Assembly: GCF_040833975.1 (NCBI RefSeq) | Contig: NZ_CP162130.1 | Span: 3,263,501 to 3,327,500, forward strand | DNA: 64,000 bases | Reading direction: 5' to 3' | DNA from: Leptospira sp. WS92.C1 | Lineage (GTDB): Bacteria; Spirochaetota; Leptospiria; Leptospirales; Leptospiraceae | Program-made: the position numbers and the translations under genes | Shown here: positions 18,588 through 26,438 of the stretch, piece after piece | Layout: each line of letters begins with the position of its first letter | How positions within the stretch are numbered: the first letter of the stretch is position 1 | Notes under the pieces: generated by a model | Databases searched by the model: none | The model's input: the letters and a program-made list of their open reading frames with translations, nothing else | What the model was told of the DNA's origin: nothing

Positions 18588-20123
18588 ATGAACAAAGATA
18601 CAACAACGAATACAACTCTCGCGGGACGTAAAGAATGGATCGGCCTTGCGGTAATAGCGCTCCCCTGTCTCCTCTATGCGATGGATCTGACAGTCCTCTA
18701 TCTCGCGGTTCCGCATTTGACCGAAGATCTCAAACCGAGCGGTTCTCAACTTTTATGGATCGTGGACATCTACGGATTTTTAGTCGCCGGTTTTTTAGTC
18801 ACCATGGGAACATTAGGCGATCGAATCGGAAGACGCAAACTTTTGATGATCGGAGCGGGAGCTTTCGGAGTTGCATCCGTTCTCGCCGCGTTCTCAACGA
18901 CCGCGGAAATGCTGATCGCAACAAGGGCACTTCTCGGAATTACCGCCGCGACACTTGCACCTTCGACTCTATCACTGATTCGTAATATGTTTCTGGACTC
19001 CAATCAACGCACTGTTGCGATCGGAATCTGGGGAATGAGTTTTTCGATCGGAGGAGCGATCGGTCCGTTGGTGGGCGGTATTTTACTCGAACATTTCTGG
19101 TGGGGATCGGTATTTTTATTGAGTGTGCCAGTGATGATTCTCCTTTTGATCGTCGGCCCCAAATTGTTACCGGAGTTCAAGGATCCAAACGCGGGTAAAC
19201 TGGATCTTCCGAGTGCAATGCTTTCTTTGACAGCAGTTCTTGCGATCATCTACGGTTTAAAACAGGTTGCGGAACACGGTTGGGAAATTTTTCCCGTTCT
19301 TTTTATCGTCTTAGGTTTTCTGATCGGAATCTTGTTTGTAAGAAGACAAAAGACGTTAGCCGATCCACTGATTGATCTCGAACTTTTTAAGGCTCCGGCG
19401 TTTAGCGCCGCATTGATCGCAAACACTCTCACTATCTTTGTGGGTCTGGGCAGCTTTTTATTTATAGCGCAGTATCTGCAATTGGTTCTCGGCTTATCAC
19501 CTTTAGAGGCGGGACTTTGGACTCTTCCGTCCGCGATAGGAAATATCATCGGTTCGATGACAATTCCTATCATCGTAAGAAAGATACGCCCCATCTTCGT
19601 AGTCACGGGAGGATTGGTTCTCACCGCGATCGGTCTCGGATTGTATTCTCTCGTCAATGAGACCAACGGACTCGTGTATATAGTCGCCGGCTCCATCATT
19701 TTATCCTTGGGAATCTGTGCGGTAGTCATTCTCGGAACCGATATCATCGTCGGAGCCGCTCCACCGGAAAGAGCCGGAGCAGCAGCGTCCATTTCGGAAA
19801 CGGGCGCCGAATTCGGAGGAGTTCTCGGGATCGCCATTCTTGGAAGTATCGGAACCGCGGTGTATAGAAATCAGATGAGCAACGTTGCACCCGCCGGAAT
19901 CGCAGCAGAATCGATAGAAGCCGCCCAAGGAACGTTAGGCGCTGCTGTCGCAATCGCGAAGGAACTTCCGGATCAAATCGGATCCGCCCTCCTCATACCG
20001 GCAAAAATAGCATTCACCGATTCTCTACAAATCGTAACGATCATCTGCGCGCTGATCTCGATCGTTCTCGCGATCACGGTTTTAGCGATGCGTAAGAATT
20101 TGGAAAAAGAAGAAGAATCATAA
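18588..20123 (+). CDS. MFS drug efflux transporter, DHA2/EmrB-QacA type (14 TM)
   Basis: 511 residues from ATG 18588, with about 14 membrane segments. Motif A is GTLGDRIGRRKLLMIG, the N-terminal LPCLLYAMDLTVLYLAVPHL is typical of DHA2 pumps (including the Asp-Leu-Thr D1-like motif), and motif C is IGGAIGPLVGGILLEHFWWG. The C-terminus is short and charged. It should export hydrophobic or cationic compounds by proton antiport. It ends the ArsR/SRPBCC cluster, which suggests the cluster answers to a small toxic compound; that link is inference. Confidence 0.9.
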   Translation: MNKDTTTNTTLAGRKEWIGLAVIALPCLLYAMDLTVLYLAVPHLTEDLKPSGSQLLWIVDIYGFLVAGFLVTMGTLGDRIGRRKLLMIGAGAFGVASVLAAFSTTAEMLIATRALLGITAATLAPSTLSLIRNMFLDSNQRTVAIGIWGMSFSIGGAIGPLVGGILLEHFWWGSVFLLSVPVMILLLIVGPKLLPEFKDPNAGKLDLPSAMLSLTAVLAIIYGLKQVAEHGWEIFPVLFIVLGFLIGILFVRRQKTLADPLIDLELFKAPAFSAALIANTLTIFVGLGSFLFIAQYLQLVLGLSPLEAGLWTLPSAIGNIIGSMTIPIIVRKIRPIFVVTGGLVLTAIGLGLYSLVNETNGLVYIVAGSIILSLGICAVVILGTDIIVGAAPPERAGAAASISETGAEFGGVLGIAILGSIGTAVYRNQMSNVAPAGIAAESIEAAQGTLGAAVAIAKELPDQIGSALLIPAKIAFTDSLQIVTIICALISIVLAITVLAMRKNLEKEEES

Positions 20124-20206
20124 GTCGACAGTAAAATAAAACGCAATGGGTATCAAAAGAGCGATCGAAAACTCGCTCCTATAAGTCTAAGAATTCGGGA
20201 GAAAAT

Positions 20207-20476
20207 ATGAAAAAGAGAAATATACTCATACAAATTACGAAAGAGTATTTTATAGAATCGGATTTCAAAGAAACGGGTCGTGTCTTAATCCACCCGGTCC
20301 TCCTAGAAAAAAAAGAAAATTCTTCAAAATATACAAAGAGAAAATTCGGTTCCAATCTTACAAAAATAAAAAGAGATTCGATCAAAAAGGCGGGACTTTT
20401 TGTAAAACCGAAAAGAAGCGTAGAAAAAAAGTTGAAGGTAGAATACCTTACAATGATACAATCATTGCTGTTTTAA
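20207..20476 (+). CDS. Hypothetical small basic protein (doubtful)
   Basis: 89 codons from ATG 20207 behind GGGAG, very rich in Lys, Ile and Arg, with no recognisable domain or membrane segment. The ribosome site is good and it lies in the same direction 23 bp before a DoxX gene, but the composition resembles random A/T-rich DNA. Real gene status is uncertain. Confidence 0.3.
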   Translation: MKKRNILIQITKEYFIESDFKETGRVLIHPVLLEKKENSSKYTKRKFGSNLTKIKRDSIKKAGLFVKPKRSVEKKLKVEYLTMIQSLLF

Positions 20477-20498
20477 AAACAGAAAGCAGGTTATAAAT

Positions 20499-20906
20499 AT
20501 GAAAGATAAAATATTGGGGATTCAGCCCTTAAACACGGACATCGCAGCGCTTTTACTCCGACTTACTTTCGGCGGTTTATTCGTATATCACGGATTTCCA
20601 AAACTCTTCGAATTCGACCAAGCTCTTGCAGTATTTCCGGATGTGATCGGAATCGGCTCCAAAACCTCCCTGATTCTCGTCATATTCGCGGAATTTTTTT
20701 GCGGATTTTTTGTGGCATTCGGTCTTTTGACTCGCCTAACAGTGATTCCGATTTTCATAACGATGACAGTCGCTTTTTTTATCGCACATGCAAACGATCC
20801 GTTTCAAATGAAAATGCTGCCGTTTTTATACTGGCTTTTGTCTTATGTGATTTTTGCATTGGGCAGCGGAAAGTATTCCATCGATCGACTGATTTTTAAA
20901 AAATAG
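20499..20906 (+). CDS. DoxX-family membrane protein
   Basis: 135 residues from ATG 20499. Four membrane helices and LLLRLTFGGLFVYHGFPKLF followed by IFAEFFCGFFVAFGLLTRL are classic DoxX. Some DoxX proteins act with oxidoreductases in thiol or redox stress, but most are uncharacterised. It is the second DoxX-type gene within 5.5 kb and follows the efflux pump on the same strand. Confidence 0.88.
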   Translation: MKDKILGIQPLNTDIAALLLRLTFGGLFVYHGFPKLFEFDQALAVFPDVIGIGSKTSLILVIFAEFFCGFFVAFGLLTRLTVIPIFITMTVAFFIAHANDPFQMKMLPFLYWLLSYVIFALGSGKYSIDRLIFKK

Positions 20907-20959
20907 AAGATCACCAAAAACAAATCGATCCAAACCAAGCGGTCGAATTCTAAGATCTC

Positions 20960-22279
20960 TTGGTGCGGCTCCCGCAACCGATCCGTTTGAGTAGAACCGA
21001 AATTTCCCTCAACAAATCACGGGGTCCACTTTTGAAAACGAAAAACGACAGTCAAATATCGGACCCGATCGAAGATCCGTATCTCGGAATTTCGGAAATC
21101 AGTGAACTGATTCGGGAAAAAATTCTTTCTCCCGTAAAAATCGTAAAGAGCTGTCTGAAAAGAATCGAACGATACAACGCAAGGTTCAACGCGTTTATCA
21201 CGATACTCGCGGATCAGGCAATCGAAGACGCAAAAAAAGCGGAACAAGAAATCAACGGCGGAGAATGGAAGGGTCCCCTGCACGGAATTCCAATCGGAAT
21301 CAAGGACATGTATGATACCGCGGGAATAAAAACCACCGCGGCGTTCGTTCATTTTCAGAATCGGATTCCCGCCAAAGACGCGGACGCGGTCTTGCGATTG
21401 AAAGAGGCCGGAGCTATCATCATCGGAAAAACCAACATGCACGAGCTGGCGATGGGTACAACTTCCACGATCAGTCATTACGGATGCGTTCACAATCCGT
21501 GGAATCGGGCACATATCGCAGGCGGATCTTCGGGAGGCTCCGCCGCTGCAGTGGCGTCTGGTTTGTGTTATGCGACCATAGATACGGATGCGATCGGCTC
21601 CTGCCGTCTTCCCGCGGCTTGTTGCGGAATCATCGGTTTTAAAGCGACATACGGTTTGATCGATATGCAAGGAATTTTAGACGGGGAACCCGTGGACAAA
21701 AACATTCTTCATCTTACACACTCGGCCTTTTTGTGTCGTAACGTAAACGACGCAAAAATTTTATTGGAAGTTCTTTCCGATCAAAAGAATCGCCAAACGG
21801 GTAAGTCGTTCAACGGTAAAATCGGAATCGCACGCAATTTTAAAGCGACGGATGAAATTCGCGTCGCATTTTCAAACGCAGTCGATACGTTTCATTCCTT
21901 AGGATATACTTCCATGGAAATAGAAGCGCCGCTTTCCGTTTCCTTTGATACAAAAAATATAGAAGAGGATCGTAAATCTATTTCCAAAACGCTTTTTCAA
22001 GACCTCGATCTTTTGATGTTACCGACCACAACCGAAACCGCCCCAAACATCCAAGAAGCCGATGTTAGAGGTCCTTTGGCTTTGTCTCCAAACAATACGT
22101 TCTTTTGCAATTATTACGGACTGCCCGCGATCAGTATTCCTTGCGGATTTGGCAAAAACGGTCTCCCGATCGGTTTTCAAATCGTAGGCGAGCACGGATC
22201 GGAAGATATTATATTCGAATTATCGAATCTATTTGAAAAAGCGACCCAATGGCATCGAAAACACCCGCTACTCGCTTGA
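20960..22279 (+). CDS. Amidase-signature family hydrolase
   Basis: Up to 439 residues. The start is unsure: TTG 20960 is used here, and TTG 21032 (after GGGGT) is an alternative. All three catalytic positions are visible: Lys in GIPIGIKDMYD, cis-Ser in GGSSGGSAAAVA, and the nucleophile in DAIGSCRLPAACCG, where the usual DTGGS has become DAIGS. The stretch before FQDLDLLMLPTT is short compared with GatA. It is unlikely to be GatA because no gatB or gatC is near; a stand-alone amidase or ureido hydrolase fits better. The substrate is unknown. Confidence 0.8.
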   Translation: MVRLPQPIRLSRTEISLNKSRGPLLKTKNDSQISDPIEDPYLGISEISELIREKILSPVKIVKSCLKRIERYNARFNAFITILADQAIEDAKKAEQEINGGEWKGPLHGIPIGIKDMYDTAGIKTTAAFVHFQNRIPAKDADAVLRLKEAGAIIIGKTNMHELAMGTTSTISHYGCVHNPWNRAHIAGGSSGGSAAAVASGLCYATIDTDAIGSCRLPAACCGIIGFKATYGLIDMQGILDGEPVDKNILHLTHSAFLCRNVNDAKILLEVLSDQKNRQTGKSFNGKIGIARNFKATDEIRVAFSNAVDTFHSLGYTSMEIEAPLSVSFDTKNIEEDRKSISKTLFQDLDLLMLPTTTETAPNIQEADVRGPLALSPNNTFFCNYYGLPAISIPCGFGKNGLPIGFQIVGEHGSEDIIFELSNLFEKATQWHRKHPLLA

Positions 22280-22323
22280 GTTTAGAATCCGAAGACGGAA
22301 TCCGAATTCTAAACCGCTTCCGA

Positions 22324-22866
22324 TTATTTTTCCAACAACGACTTCAGATTCTTCAAACTGTCGTCCATATTTTGGATGATTTTCTGTTGTTGATCAAAAC
22401 AGACATTCACGATAAAACTGATTACATTGATAGGGAACGACATTCTGTCCGACATACCGATAATAACCTTTGTCTGATTCTCTCCTACCGAAGTAGTCGT
22501 CAGATATGAAGAAAAACTTCCCTCAAACGGTTTTTTAAAACGAATCTGAGTGTCCAATTTTTCTCCCTCAACAATCGATTTGATCTCCTGTTCCGCGGTT
22601 CCCACTTCTTCATTCTCGCTTTCCCAGGAAGAAATAAAACCGACGGTTCCATCCGTACCCTTAAATTCTTTTTTCATCTTGGGATCTTTTTGAGACCAGG
22701 CATTCCACTGTTCGTGTTTTTTTAAGAATTTGAGCTCGTTAAAAACCTGATCTTTGGCGCGATTGATCACGATATTTCTTTCCAACAGAAAATCTCTGGG
22801 CGCAAAAATTCCAAGCGCGGCGACAATCGCAACAAGACCGCCAAGGATATATAAGAATATCTTCAT
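22324..22866 (-). CDS. Membrane-anchored SRPBCC protein (second copy type)
   Basis: 180 residues from ATG 22866 with GGAG upstream. The N-terminal helix (MKIFLYILGGLVAIVAALGI) is followed by an SRPBCC domain with VINRAKDQVFNELKFLKKH, the WNAWSQKDPKMKKEF motif and GFISSWESENEEVG. Its layout matches the 16713 protein (TM helix, W..W..DP.MK, a GxxxxWE strand), which makes it the sixth SRPBCC gene within 7.3 kb. It is convergent with the amidase gene. Confidence 0.85.
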   Translation of the reverse strand: MKIFLYILGGLVAIVAALGIFAPRDFLLERNIVINRAKDQVFNELKFLKKHEQWNAWSQKDPKMKKEFKGTDGTVGFISSWESENEEVGTAEQEIKSIVEGEKLDTQIRFKKPFEGSFSSYLTTTSVGENQTKVIIGMSDRMSFPINVISFIVNVCFDQQQKIIQNMDDSLKNLKSLLEK

Positions 22867-23397
22867 TTTTATTCTCCTCTTTTTTTATAGGGAATCTTTC
22901 AAATTACATCTTGTAAATTCAAAAGAATCCGAGAAGAATGTTTTATTTGCCGGATTCTTCCGGAGTTCCAACCTTCTTCCAAATACATCATTTCTGCAAA
23001 TTCTTCAATTTTAAAAATTTCCGGAATCGGAAAACGACCTCCATTCTCCTCTTAAAATGTGCAAAAAGGAATTTGACACAATCAAATGTGACAAGGATTC
23101 TCTGCATCGAAGAACTGATGCTTCGTCTACGAAGCATTGATACAGAGTCATCCAAGAAAAATTGGGCAAAACCCCCGGTATCAAAATTACAGTGGGAGAC
23201 ATTTTCAAATCGGAAGAATTGATTCCGATCTTTCAGGCCGCAAATGTTTCCTATCAAGAGATGAACAGTTATTAGGTGAAAGTGTGACGTCGGCAACGGA
23301 AACAACCTCGAAAAAAGTAATTTTTATAGACAGACTCAAAATTACGTTAGATGTGATTAGATCGAATTCTAAAAGACGAAAGAATTCTTTTTAATCG
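22867..23397. other. Spacer with unassigned coding-like fragment
   Basis: 531 bp with no intact gene. On the plus strand about 23145-23275 reads LGKTPGIKITVGDIFKSEE and LIPIFQAANVSYQEMNSY before a stop. This looks like a piece of a real protein, but I do not recognise the family. It may belong to the same decayed locus as the cyclase tail at 23398. Confidence 0.3.
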
Positions 23398-23493
23398 GAA
23401 TTGGATCCGAATATCAATGCACAAATAATGCCCCTGGTTCAAGTAAAGGGAAAGGAGCAGCAAGTGCAGGTATACAAACTCGCCGCCGAATGA
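23398..23493 (+). pseudogene. C-terminal scrap of an adenylate/guanylate-cyclase-type protein
   Basis: The plus-strand frame LDPNINAQIMPLVQVKGKEQ then QVQVYKLAAE-stop matches the usual end of class III cyclase proteins (the V.VKGK..PV.VY.L pattern). Nothing upstream in frame supports a catalytic domain; a stop occurs at about 23392. It is most likely the surviving 3' end of a deleted gene. Confidence 0.45.
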
Positions 23494-23545
23494 TCTTAAA
23501 ATAAATTCTTAAAATTGAATATAATAGAATTTAAGAATGAAATTT

Positions 23546-24571
23546 TTAGAACGCCAGGGATTGAACCCTTTTTTCCAAAGCTTTAGGACCGACCAGTTCC
23601 CATTCGGGAATTAATTTTTCTTCCTGACCGATTTTTACCTCTCGAATCCAAAGCTGCCACCGTGTAGCGCCGGATTTACGCAATCCGTATAAAATCGCTT
23701 TTTCATTTGGAGGAAGATTGGGAAAAGAAACTCGCTTGTTCGCATCCGAATATGCTGGCATCACCGATCGAATCGAGGGAAGAATCAAATAATACCAAGT
23801 CTCTTCCTCTAAAACGGGATAAGGAGCTTCCACGTTCAACGGAATCAACTTGATTCCCATGTATAAAAAACGATCACAGTTGATCCAACCTAAGGAAAGA
23901 AGAGGTAAAAATACCGCAGGTGGCTTTACATTGTTTCGCACGGATTCAGGACCGCCTTCCATACCAATCATATAACGCATGTTAGTCGATTTAGTGGCCG
24001 CTTGATTCTTTGCTAAAGAAGGAAGAAAGGAAACATTGCCGTGATTGGAGATCGATTTCTGTTTGGAAGTTTCAGTAGACCAGTCTAAATTTCCGTCACT
24101 TGTCTTGACTCCGTAAAAAACTTCATATCCCTGTTCTATCGGAGAAGCAAAAGAAATCTTAGGAGGATTTTTCGGATTTACCTGAGCCTTAGTTCCGGAC
24201 TCCGAGTAAGCATTCAGGAAAACCATCCCTTTTGTCTGAATCGGTTTTCCAGCGGATGCGGTCGACAATCCCGAAAGTAAAATATCTCCACCTTTATAAT
24301 ATTCTGAAATTTCAATACGAACCGGAGAGGTGATCAGACTTCCATCCGTTCCGATCAGACTCCCGGATGGAAACTGAATCTGAGTTCCCTCCTCCGCTTC
24401 AATTTGAGAATCCTGTTTGGGATCGATCACAAACGTTTGAGTGGATTTGTAATTGGCGGACCCAATCCAACCCCAACGCTGTGGAGACGTCACGCGCTCC
24501 CAACTCGCACAATTTAAAAGTACAAAAGAAAGAAGAATAAAATCAATCTTACCAATCATAAATACCTTCAC
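23546..24571 (-). CDS. Putative lipoprotein of unknown function
   Basis: 341 residues from ATG 24571; ATG 24559 is also possible. The signal peptide ends in the lipobox-like FVLLNCAS, so the mature protein should be lipid-anchored and exported. The body is beta-rich, with EEGTQIQFPSGSLIGTDGS and PVRIEISEYYKGGDILLSGL, reminiscent of extracellular beta-sandwich modules that begin with a metal- or sugar-like turn, but I cannot name the family. No operon partner. RecQ lies 225 bp downstream on the same strand with its own spacer. Confidence 0.75.
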   Translation of the reverse strand: MKVFMIGKIDFILLSFVLLNCASWERVTSPQRWGWIGSANYKSTQTFVIDPKQDSQIEAEEGTQIQFPSGSLIGTDGSLITSPVRIEISEYYKGGDILLSGLSTASAGKPIQTKGMVFLNAYSESGTKAQVNPKNPPKISFASPIEQGYEVFYGVKTSDGNLDWSTETSKQKSISNHGNVSFLPSLAKNQAATKSTNMRYMIGMEGGPESVRNNVKPPAVFLPLLSLGWINCDRFLYMGIKLIPLNVEAPYPVLEEETWYYLILPSIRSVMPAYSDANKRVSFPNLPPNEKAILYGLRKSGATRWQLWIREVKIGQEEKLIPEWELVGPKALEKRVQSLAF

Positions 24572-24728
24572 TGTAAATTGTTATCTTTCATAAATCAAAT
24601 ACGGACAACAGATTCTTTAAAATGAAACAAGCAAGAAATTTCTTTCCATTTTTGTAAAATCGTATTCATTTAACCGGGGCCCGAAGATTTCCTAAATTTA
24701 ATAGCAACCATTTTTTAAAACGAAGCAA

Positions 24729-24791
24729 TTGGTCCGACAAACGATTCGCAGTAAAAAACTGCTTGATACCGGACTTTAAGTCCGCCTTGAA
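24729..24791 (+). repeat. Dispersed stem-loop repeat, copy B
   Basis: It starts TTGGTCCGACAAAC, contains CTGCTTGATACC, then the hairpin GGACTTTAAGTCC and ends CCTTGAAG. Same block order as 5013-5073. It lies just beyond the 3' end of recQ and could also shape the 3' end of that transcript. Confidence 0.6.
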
Positions 24792-24796
24792 GTAAA

Positions 24797-26263
24797 CTAC
24801 GGCAAAGTATGCGTAAAATCCGATCCGGTTGCATTTTTGCAGATATCGCAGTTCCCGCAGCCGGGAAATTCAGCATCGAAATAAGTGTAAACGAATTCTC
24901 GTCTGCACTTTTCGGATTTGAGATAGAGCAGCATCTGATACAAACGTTTGAGGCTTGTTTTCTTTTTCAGATCCAACCCTTCTTTGGAACAAAGCGCGTC
25001 CGGAAGTTTGTTTTCAAGGGTCAAAGAATTTTTTTCCAGATCTCCGGAAGTGACCCCATGACGATCAAAAAGATTCAGAACGGTTTGCAATCGATGATCC
25101 CCGCGATTTTTATGAACGACCTTGGACTGTAATTCCTCATAGGTGAGAGACGATAACTTTTCACCGAGTTGCTCCATCATCTGATACACACGAGCGATAA
25201 AGACCTCGTCCGGATTTTGCCATTCTATAAAATCCATCAATACAGTAAGATCGTCCTGGTTGTAAAACACATGACAATCCGAAGATTCTCCGTCCCTACC
25301 CGCTCTGCCGATTTCCTGATAGTAACTTTCTAAAGAAGAAGGAAGTTCGGCGTGTATGACGGTCCGAATGTTTGGTTTGTCCACGCCCATCCCGAACGCA
25401 TTGGTCGCGAGAAGAATCGTGTCATCCGATTTTAAGAATCGATTTTGTATCTTTCTTCTCTGATCCGGCGGCAGTTGACCGTGATAGATTTTATGAGAAA
25501 TTTTTTGAATGTCCAATTTCTCGCTGAACTTTTCCAGATTTTGAATCAAATTAAAATAAACGATGGTGCTTTCTTTTTTTTCTCCGAGAAGTTCGAGAAT
25601 CGCCTCCGCTTTGGAGGGCTCGTCCACAAATGTCTGAACGTCCAAATACAAATTCGGACGACAAATCCCCTCGTTGTAAACGTTGATCTCGTCCTCATTC
25701 AATCCGATCTGACGAATGATATCCTTTTGAATCTCGGCGGTCGCAGTTGCGGTTAACGCGATCGTGGTCGGCCATCTTAGAATTTTTCGAAACTCCGCGA
25801 TCTTTGTGTAATCCGGTCTGAAATCATGACCCCATTGACTGATGCAATGTGCCTCATCGATCGCCAAAAGAGAAATATTGCGGTCGCGGATGGCTTCCAG
25901 AAAATCCTCTTTACGAAACCGTTCCGGTGAAACGTAGATCATCTTGTATTTGCCCAGTTTCAAATTCTCGTAACTCTGAAGCCGATCGTGTTTGGAAAGA
26001 GAAGAGTTGATAAATCCCGCGTCGATTCCCAGTTGTCTGAGTCTGACGACTTGATCCTGCATCAAAGCGATCAAAGGAGAAATCACGATGGTCAAACCTT
26101 TCATCTTGAGGGCGGGAATCTGATAACAAAGAGATTTCCCCATTCCGGTCGGCATGATGACCAGACAATTTCTTCTGGAAATTACGTCGGAGATGATATT
26201 CTCCTGAGATGTTCTAAAAGACGAAATACCGAAAAGGGCTTTGAGCTCCGTAAGAGAGGGCAT
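24797..26263 (-). CDS. recQ: RecQ-family ATP-dependent DNA helicase (short form)
   Basis: 488 residues from ATG 26263. The helicase motifs are complete: Walker A MPTGMGKSLCYQIPAL, DEAH in LLAIDEAHCISQWGHDFRPDY (shown here in part), TATAT in motif III, ATNAFGMGVDKPN, and QEIGRAGRDG for motif VI. The zinc site follows (CRREF.., CGNCDIC) and the protein stops about ten residues later, so the winged-helix and HRDC domains of E. coli RecQ (about 610 residues) are absent. 3'-5' unwinding is likely; structure-specific binding may be reduced. It is head-to-head with the recCBD operon, with 175 bp between the starts. Confidence 0.93.
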   Translation of the reverse strand: MPSLTELKALFGISSFRTSQENIISDVISRRNCLVIMPTGMGKSLCYQIPALKMKGLTIVISPLIALMQDQVVRLRQLGIDAGFINSSLSKHDRLQSYENLKLGKYKMIYVSPERFRKEDFLEAIRDRNISLLAIDEAHCISQWGHDFRPDYTKIAEFRKILRWPTTIALTATATAEIQKDIIRQIGLNEDEINVYNEGICRPNLYLDVQTFVDEPSKAEAILELLGEKKESTIVYFNLIQNLEKFSEKLDIQKISHKIYHGQLPPDQRRKIQNRFLKSDDTILLATNAFGMGVDKPNIRTVIHAELPSSLESYYQEIGRAGRDGESSDCHVFYNQDDLTVLMDFIEWQNPDEVFIARVYQMMEQLGEKLSSLTYEELQSKVVHKNRGDHRLQTVLNLFDRHGVTSGDLEKNSLTLENKLPDALCSKEGLDLKKKTSLKRLYQMLLYLKSEKCRREFVYTYFDAEFPGCGNCDICKNATGSDFTHTLP

Positions 26264-26438
26264 TGAGATGAGCTTCCGTGCGGTGCTTTTGATAGCAAGG
26301 GAATTCTACGCGGATCCCATTCTTTCCGAACAAAAAAACAAAACTTTGGTTCCGATTGCGGGAACAAAAATCAAATTACTTGCCAATGTAGTAATTTCTT
26401 AGAATGCTCGTATTCATTAGCAGAATGAGAGGGATCGT

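Noticed and set aside
26264..26438. Possible LexA box between recQ and recC
   Set aside because: No TTTG-N5-CAAA match; the closest, TTTGATAGCAAG, has the wrong spacing.
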